This document shows, piece by piece, positions 9,366-13,509 of a stretch of DNA of 13,509 bases. Under the pieces are notes generated by a model that saw nothing but the letters and a program-made list of their open reading frames with translations, was not told the origin of the DNA and did no database searches. The DNA is taken from contig JAHCIT010000021.1 of NCBI GenBank assembly GCA_026129095.1, positions 1-13,509 on the forward strand, in the 5' to 3' direction. The position numbers and the translations under genes are program-made. The first letter of the stretch is position 1. Every line of letters begins with the position of its first letter. This DNA comes from Deltaproteobacteria bacterium. GTDB lineage: Bacteria; JAGRBM01; JAHCIT01.

Positions 9366-9380
9366 GACAGCTATCCTGTC
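9366..9380. promoter_or_regulatory. Candidate operator in the activator/resB divergent region
   Basis: A perfect 5-bp inverted repeat, GACAG-CTATC-CTGTC, lies about 70 bp upstream of the FHA activator start. It is in the only regulatory region between the two divergent units, a likely place for autoregulation. The evidence is symmetry and position only. Confidence 0.3.
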
Positions 9381-9474
9381 CACCGGCGCGGGGGGATGGT
9401 AGTTAGGCAGCAGGGAGCCGGCGTGGGGCCATGCCAGCTTGATTCCCCGGCCGTTTCTTCGCATGATCGGCCGT

Positions 9475-9503
9475 TTGACGGATTACGCAAGGGCGCGGAT
9501 TAA
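9475..9503 (+). promoter_or_regulatory. Possible sigma-70 promoter of the resB operon
   Basis: TTGACG (9475-9480) matches five of six -35 positions and is followed after 17 bp by GATTAA (9498-9503), a poor -10 box. Initiation would fall near 9510, giving a leader of only about 13 nt if resB starts at 9523. This short distance and the weak -10 box make it tentative. Confidence 0.35.
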
Positions 9504-9522
9504 CCCCGCGTTTTGAAACAGG

Positions 9523-11046
9523 ATGGATGCAGACAAGACCACAACCGGAAGCGTGTCCAGCGGGGTAGACCGCACGATTTCCTCCTCCGGCGGCATTGTC
9601 CGGGCCGTGTCCCGCCTGGACCGGCTGCTCTGGAACTTCTTTTCCGATGTCCGGGTCGGGGTGGGGCTTCTCGTCCTGCTTGCGCTGCTCACGATGGCCG
9701 GGACGTTCGTTCCGCAGGTGACAGGGAATATCTCCGACGTGACAGGTTACATTGACCGGATCGGCCGCGACCGGGGCATGCTCTACAACCGTCTCGGCCT
9801 GTTCGATCTCTATAACGCCTGGTATTTCAACGCCACGCTGGGACTCATGTGTCTTGCCCTGATCGTGGTGAGTCTCGACCGGTTCCCCAAGCACTGGAAG
9901 CTGTTCCGCCAGTGGCAGCCCACGCCATCGCCGTCGAAGTTCACCACCTCGTCCATCAGGGACCGGCTGGCGCTTCCGAAAGCGGTCGAGAAGCGGGGCC
10001 AGATCCGGTCGGCGCTGGCCGCGGTGTTTGGCCGGGTGACCGAAGCAGAAAAGGACGGATCGGTTTATTTCTATGTCAATCGCGGACGGATCAACCGGCT
10101 GGGTCTCTACTTTGTCCACGTCGGTATCCTCGTTATCTCGTTCGGTTCCTACTATGGCAGCAAGAGCGGGTTTTCGTACGGCCAGATGCGGATACTGGAA
10201 GGGTTCGCCACGCACCGTTTCCTGCTGGTAGACCGGCTGGATGAGAAGCTGGAACCGGTCGTTTACCGGATGGAACTCCCCTTCGAGGTCCGCAATGACC
10301 AGTTCTCGGTCGAGTTCTACCGGGATCCCAAGACCGGTGTGCTGAGCGAGCGGGCTAAGGAGTTCCGGTCGAAGCTGACGTTCTTCGAGGGCGGCAAGGA
10401 AGTCCTGAAGACCGACCTTCTCGTCAATCATCCCTATACCTACCGCGGCATCACCTTCTACCAGGCATCCTACGAGAAGGCTGGCGGGACGGCCCATCTG
10501 CTCATGGGGACTCCGGAGGCGACAGTGCCCGTCGCCCATGAAGCGGAACTGGACCAGCCGTTCCGGGTGGCGGGTTCGGATCATGTCTACAAGGTGACCC
10601 AGTTCATCCCGGAGTTCCGGACCGAATCCCGCGGCGACCTGGGGCCGGCAATTGTCATCGAGGAGAAGGATCCGGACGGCAACGTGGTCGAGGTGTTCCC
10701 GGTTCTCCAGAACTATCCGGGGCTCGACCGGTTGCGGAATGGCCGTCATGTTTTCGAGGTGGAGCGGTTTGTCCCGCGGTATGTGACCGGCCTGCAGCTC
10801 ACCAGCGATCCGGGCATCGAGGCCGTCTGGGCAGGCTGCGCCATGATGGTGATCGGGCTTCTGATAGCGTTCTATATCCCTCACCGGCAGGTATGGGTAA
10901 GGCTCGATGGGCAGGGGGTGGCGCTCGCGGCTTTTTCGAACAAGCATGAGGACGCGGTGTCGCGCCGGTTCACGGCGCTGGTCGAGCGGATTGTCTCCGA
11001 AACCGGCGCCCGGCCTGTCGAAGGCGCCGCTGCACGGGAGAAGTAG
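9523..11046 (+). CDS. resB: ResB/CcsB-like System II cytochrome c biogenesis protein
   Basis: ResB (CcsB, Ccs1) works with CcsA to move heme out of the cytoplasm and attach it to apocytochrome c. This 507-residue protein shows the family layout. Three membrane helices lie in the first 210 residues (about 45-63, 102-118 and 192-209). The third holds His199 (YFVHVG), likely the conserved transmembrane heme-contacting histidine. A large extracytoplasmic domain follows (about 215-430), including the typical YRGITFYQASYE segment. A fourth helix (about 432-452) and a short cytoplasmic tail complete it. It is first in an operon with ccsA (9-bp gap) and engB. The ATG at 9523 is used, but its Shine-Dalgarno AGG is too close; a later in-frame GTG at 9607 would also keep all helices. 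The family assignment is firm, the exact start is not. Confidence 0.93.
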   Translation: MDADKTTTGSVSSGVDRTISSSGGIVRAVSRLDRLLWNFFSDVRVGVGLLVLLALLTMAGTFVPQVTGNISDVTGYIDRIGRDRGMLYNRLGLFDLYNAWYFNATLGLMCLALIVVSLDRFPKHWKLFRQWQPTPSPSKFTTSSIRDRLALPKAVEKRGQIRSALAAVFGRVTEAEKDGSVYFYVNRGRINRLGLYFVHVGILVISFGSYYGSKSGFSYGQMRILEGFATHRFLLVDRLDEKLEPVVYRMELPFEVRNDQFSVEFYRDPKTGVLSERAKEFRSKLTFFEGGKEVLKTDLLVNHPYTYRGITFYQASYEKAGGTAHLLMGTPEATVPVAHEAELDQPFRVAGSDHVYKVTQFIPEFRTESRGDLGPAIVIEEKDPDGNVVEVFPVLQNYPGLDRLRNGRHVFEVERFVPRYVTGLQLTSDPGIEAVWAGCAMMVIGLLIAFYIPHRQVWVRLDGQGVALAAFSNKHEDAVSRRFTALVERIVSETGARPVEGAAAREK

Positions 11047-11055
11047 GGGACGCTG

Positions 11056-12441
11056 ATGGATGATGGACTGTTCAATGTATCGATAAGCCTGTTTGCCGTC
11101 TCGTCATTCGGCTACCTCGCGGCAACGGTATTTTACCTCGTCCTTCTGGCCCGCGAATCGAAAACGGTTGGCTGGCTTGCCACGGGAATACTCTGGGTGA
11201 CGGTTGCCGCCCACACGGCGGCCCTCACGACACGGTGGTTTGTGTCGGGCTGGCACCAGCCGCCATGGACGAACCTGTATGAATCGCTCGTCTATTTTGC
11301 CTGGGGCGTGGGGCTTGTATACGCGATCTTCGAGGTGCGCGCGAAAAACCGGCTGGCGGGCGCGTTCGTCATTCCCATCGCCTTCATCCTGATGGGACTG
11401 GCGGCGCTTTCGCAGGACAAGGAAGTCGCCCAGGTCATGCCGGCGCTCCAGAGCCGCTGGCTGCATATCCACGTTTCCTTCGCCTGCTTTGCCTATGCGG
11501 CGTTTTTCACGGGTTTCGGCTTCGCGTTCCTGTACCTGGTGCGGGACGGGGTTACCGCCGTGCGGATGCTTCCCTGGGCGGCGGCGGGACTGTTCGTAAC
11601 CATTGTCGCGCTGGAATACGGCGACCTCGTGAAATATGGCGAATTCACCTTCGACAGCTACCGGATTTCGGCCGAGGGCGGGGTCGAGATGTATCCGCTG
11701 GTGGCGCCGTACGTGGGCCCCCTCAGCGTGGCAGCGGGGCTCTTTTCCCTCTCGGTGATTGTCGCCGGGCTCGCCGACCGGTACCGGGAGAACCCCGAGT
11801 TCATGAGCGGCGGCCGGGCATCCGGGGCCGGCCGTTCGTACGCGCTCGCCGTGGAAAAGCTGGCCGCCCTGTGCGCCCGGATCATTCCCCGCGGACCCTA
11901 CGTGCTGATCACCTCGGCAGTGACGCTGCTGCTGCTCATCGCAGTGATTGCCGTGGCGATCCGGTTCGGCTGGGCGACCCGGCCCATTCCCATGAAGCCG
12001 GAGATGTCCCTGCTGCAGATCGGCCTCAATGCCTACAAGCTGTCGCTGCTGGTGGTGAGCGTCTTTTCCATCGGCATCCTGCTGGTGGTCCATGCCGCGG
12101 GTGCGGGCTTCCCGGCGCGGTTGCCGGAGGCCGCCATCCTGGACCGGTGGAGCTACAAGAGCATCCTCGTGGGCCTGGTGCTGATGACGCTGGTGCTCAT
12201 TACCGGTTCGATTTGGGCCAACTACGCCTGGGGCCGGTTCTGGTCGTGGGATCCGAAGGAGAACTGGGCACTCATCACGCTGCTCACCTATGCCGCCTAC
12301 ATGCATGCCCGGATGGCGCGGAGCTGGAGCCCCAAGGCCACGGCCGTGTTCGCCATCGTGGGGATCGTCGTGGTGATCTTCACCTACCTCGGCGTCAACC
12401 TGTTCCTGGGCGGCCTGCACTCCTACGGCCGGCCGTCGTGA
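11056..12441 (+). CDS. ccsA: CcsA/ResC-like heme-handling protein with an enlarged middle
   Basis: CcsA is the heme-handling half of System II cytochrome c synthetase. The tryptophan-rich WWD motif spans about residues 387-403 (WANYAWGRFWSWDPKENW). Candidate heme-ligand histidines are His137/His139 (WLHIHVSF), His417 (YMHARM) and His455 (GGLHSYG). The N-terminal NLYESLVYFAW segment is also typical. At 461 residues it is longer than common CcsA proteins of about 300-400. The excess lies between the helix ending near residue 162 and the DRWSYKSI segment at 363. It includes about four extra hydrophobic stretches (about 172-190, 218-240, 282-304 and 326-347). The start ATG 11056 has AGGGGA at 11045-11050, overlapping the resB stop codon, so resB and ccsA are translationally linked. 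Together they imply that this organism makes c-type cytochromes. Confidence 0.95.
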   Translation: MDDGLFNVSISLFAVSSFGYLAATVFYLVLLARESKTVGWLATGILWVTVAAHTAALTTRWFVSGWHQPPWTNLYESLVYFAWGVGLVYAIFEVRAKNRLAGAFVIPIAFILMGLAALSQDKEVAQVMPALQSRWLHIHVSFACFAYAAFFTGFGFAFLYLVRDGVTAVRMLPWAAAGLFVTIVALEYGDLVKYGEFTFDSYRISAEGGVEMYPLVAPYVGPLSVAAGLFSLSVIVAGLADRYRENPEFMSGGRASGAGRSYALAVEKLAALCARIIPRGPYVLITSAVTLLLLIAVIAVAIRFGWATRPIPMKPEMSLLQIGLNAYKLSLLVVSVFSIGILLVVHAAGAGFPARLPEAAILDRWSYKSILVGLVLMTLVLITGSIWANYAWGRFWSWDPKENWALITLLTYAAYMHARMARSWSPKATAVFAIVGIVVVIFTYLGVNLFLGGLHSYGRPS

Positions 12442-12466
12442 CCCCGCGCCGGCCGGAAGGAGCCCC

Positions 12467-13069
12467 ATGCCCACGCCCCTTCTGAAAGACCCGCGCCAGC
12501 TCGTGATCCTGCCGCCCGCCGCCTCGGCGGACCGGCTCCCGCCCGGGACGCTTCCGGAAGTGGCCATCGCCGGGCGGAGCAACGTCGGGAAAAGCTCGCT
12601 CATCAACCGGCTCCTCGGCACCCGCAAGGCGGCCCGCGTGTCGGCGACGCCCGGCAAGACGCGCCTGATACACCTCTACGAAATCCCCGGCCTGCTCCGG
12701 CTCGTGGACCTGCCCGGCTACGGCTACGCAAAGGTTTCCCAGAAGGAGCGCAACGAGTGGCGCCAGCTCATTGACCGCTACCTGAACGACCGGGCCGAAC
12801 TGAAAGGCGTCATCTGCCTCGTCGATTCGCGCCACGAGGTGTCGGAACTGGACTCCGGACTGCTTCACTACCTGGCCGGGCTCGGCATCCCGGCCCAGCC
12901 GGTCCTCACCAAGTGCGACGGTCTGAAGCCATCGAGGCGCGCCGCCGAGATCCGCAAGCGGGCGGCCGAGCTGGAGTTCGACCCCGCGGGCCTCATCGCC
13001 ACCAGCGCCGAAACCGGCGCGGGCCTTGAGGAGCTTGCCCGGGCCGTGAGGGCGATGGCGGGGGCGTAG
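12467..13069 (+). CDS. engB: Ribosome-biogenesis GTPase EngB/YsxC
   Basis: This 200-residue TrmE-Era-type GTPase acts in the cytoplasm in assembly of the large ribosomal subunit. All G motifs are present: G1 GRSNVGKS at 36-43, the G2 region with Thr61 and Thr65 in TPGKTR, G3 DLPGYGYAK from Asp81, G4 TKCD at 148-151, and G5 TSA at 179-181. Its length is normal for the family. ATG 12467 has an excellent Shine-Dalgarno, GGAAGGAG at 12455-12462, and lies 25 bp after the ccsA stop, so it is the last gene of the resB-ccsA-engB operon. The functional link to cytochrome c maturation is probably only positional. No convincing intrinsic terminator follows; a GGGGC/GCCCC hairpin about 60 bp downstream lacks a T-run. 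Confidence 0.97.
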   Translation: MPTPLLKDPRQLVILPPAASADRLPPGTLPEVAIAGRSNVGKSSLINRLLGTRKAARVSATPGKTRLIHLYEIPGLLRLVDLPGYGYAKVSQKERNEWRQLIDRYLNDRAELKGVICLVDSRHEVSELDSGLLHYLAGLGIPAQPVLTKCDGLKPSRRAAEIRKRAAELEFDPAGLIATSAETGAGLEELARAVRAMAGA

Positions 13070-13102
13070 TTATCCCGCGCTTCCGGCCTGCCCAGAGCCC
13101 CA

Positions 13103-13111
13103 TGGTATAAT
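13103..13111 (+). promoter_or_regulatory. Extended -10 promoter
   Basis: TGGTATAAT is a perfect TGnTATAAT extended -10 element. No good -35 box is present at 16-18 bp spacing, which extended -10 promoters do not require. Initiation would fall near 13118, reading into the structured gene-free region. It could drive a small RNA or a gene beyond the window. Confidence 0.6.
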
Positions 13112-13117
13112 GGCTGG

Positions 13118-13266
13118 CGGATAGAGGGGGCTGCACGCCCCATTGAAAGAGCAGCAGGCCCGGCCCTGAAGGGGTTTGAAAGTTTCGCAAATTGCTTCGG
13201 TTTAAGGAAACTTGTGTCCTGCTTTTCAGGCTGTTAGCTGTGTTGCGCCCGGACGGTGAACCGGGC
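13118..13266 (+). ncRNA. Candidate small structured RNA, unassigned
   Basis: Downstream of the extended -10 element are several potential hairpins: GGGGC/GCCCC with a TGCAC loop, a 7-bp AAGTTTC (13180-13186)/GAAACTT (13207-13213) stem, and a 6-bp GCCCGG (13247-13252)/CCGGGC (13261-13266) stem. There is no coding frame. The 3' end is a guess at the last stem, which has no T-run. No known RNA family was recognised, so this remains a hypothesis based on promoter plus structure. Confidence 0.25.
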
Positions 13267-13270
13267 CGCC

Positions 13271-13431
13271 GCCACGCCTCACCACGGCTCACCACGCTTC
13301 GCCACACCTCAACATGGGTCAGGCCGGTAGAAGGTGATGGAGATCACGCCAAAATAGTAAGTAAAAACAGCTATTTATACTCACCACGCTTCACCACGGC
13401 TCACCACGCCTCGTTTGAGGTGAGGCGTGGC
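13271..13431. repeat. 161-bp element with 13-bp terminal inverted repeats and 10-bp tandem repeats
   Basis: The ends are a perfect inverted pair, GCCACGCCTCACC (13271-13283) and GGTGAGGCGTGGC (13419-13431). Inside are two clusters of a 10-bp unit, consensus RCCACGSYTC. Cluster 1 has four units (13271-13310) and cluster 2 three (13383-13412). Between them are a small hairpin, GTGAT-GGAG-ATCAC (13334-13347), and an AT-rich inverted repeat, AAATAG (13352-13357) with CTATTT (13371-13376). The last unit of cluster 2 can also pair with the inverted copy as a 9-bp stem. It could be a miniature dispersed element or a protein-binding array. No target-site duplication is evident. Confidence 0.6.
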
Positions 13432-13484
13432 CACCAGCCGGACCTCGCTCTTGGGAGTGCCGGGAAAGGGTTATTAGAAACAGA

Positions 13485-13498
13485 AATCAGTTCTGATT
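13485..13498. promoter_or_regulatory. Palindrome near the window edge
   Basis: AATCAG-TT-CTGATT is a perfect 6-bp inverted repeat in an AT-richer stretch. It could be an operator or part of the promoter of a gene that starts outside the window. Nothing further can be said from the sequence present. Confidence 0.25.
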
Positions 13499-13509
13499 AT
13501 GGGGAGCAC

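Larger units (their letters stand above)
13070..13509. other. 440-bp gene-free region with dense structure
   Basis: No open frame here has the length, composition or ribosome binding site of a real gene. The region holds an extended -10 promoter (13103-13111), several hairpins, an inverted-repeat-bounded element with 10-bp tandem repeats (13271-13431), an AT-rich patch (about 13350-13380) and a palindrome near the window edge (13485-13498). I compared it by eye with tmRNA, RNase P RNA, 6S RNA and SRP RNA and recognised none. Confidence 0.6.

Noticed and set aside
9494-9514. Intrinsic terminator upstream of resB (CGCGG/CCGCG then TTTT)
   Set aside because: The stem is 5 bp and the T-run short, and there is no plus-strand gene upstream to terminate. 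It also overlaps the candidate promoter.
9300-9522. Sigma-54 promoter for resB or the FHA activator
   Set aside because: Only chance GG-N10-GC matches were found, lacking TTGC at -12 and CA(C) at -24.
9403-10947. Long minus-strand open frame across resB
   Set aside because: It is a shadow of resB with the same Arg/His/Pro-rich composition, and resB itself is clearly real.
11104-12657. Long minus-strand open frame across ccsA
   Set aside because: It is a shadow of the membrane protein gene, and its composition is not protein-like.
13118-13266. tmRNA, RNase P RNA, 6S RNA or SRP RNA
   Set aside because: None of the conserved core sequences of these RNAs was recognised.
13271-13412. CRISPR array
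   Set aside because: The units are 10 bp, directly adjacent and without spacers, and no cas gene is present.

Overview
This is a GC-rich, gene-dense bacterial chromosomal window with seven or eight housekeeping and regulatory protein genes and one tRNA. Several traits fit a deltaproteobacterial-type lineage (Desulfobacterota, Myxococcota or a relative). There are two NtrC-family sigma-54 activators, one of them with tandem FHA domains, a near-consensus -24/-12 promoter, System II (ResB/CcsA) cytochrome c maturation, and arginine codons dominated by CGG. The taxon is inferred from gene content only. No phage, insertion sequence, CRISPR array or rRNA was found.

Left part (1-4625): a minus-strand tRNA-Lys(CTT) has its own sigma-70 promoter. 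Divergent from it is a tightly coupled two-component operon: a six-helix membrane histidine kinase and an NtrC-type response regulator, overlapping by 4 bp. About 290 bp further on is an exported purple-acid-phosphatase-like metallophosphoesterase. It is preceded by an excellent sigma-54 promoter (3231-3248) and palindromic candidate enhancer sites, and followed by a strong intrinsic terminator. The simplest reading is a regulon in miniature: the kinase senses a signal, the activator drives sigma-54 transcription of the secreted phosphatase.

Middle (4626-9522): leuS has an unusual leader in which a duplicated 13-bp palindrome can form mutually exclusive hairpins around the Shine-Dalgarno sequence. 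Convergent to leuS, with stop codons only 7 bp apart, is a minus-strand pair: an FHA-FHA-AAA+-Fis sigma-54 activator without a receiver domain, followed by a small acidic helical protein of unknown function.

Right part (9523-13069): resB, ccsA and engB (ysxC) form a plus-strand operon. ResB and CcsA together make the System II heme export and cytochrome c ligation machine. CcsA carries an apparent internal insertion of roughly 170 residues with extra membrane helices. EngB is the ribosome-assembly GTPase.

The last 440 bases (13070-13509) have no credible gene but much structure: a perfect extended -10 promoter, several hairpins, and a 161-bp element bounded by perfect 13-bp inverted repeats and containing two clusters of 10-bp tandem repeats. 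This is the least explained part of the window.
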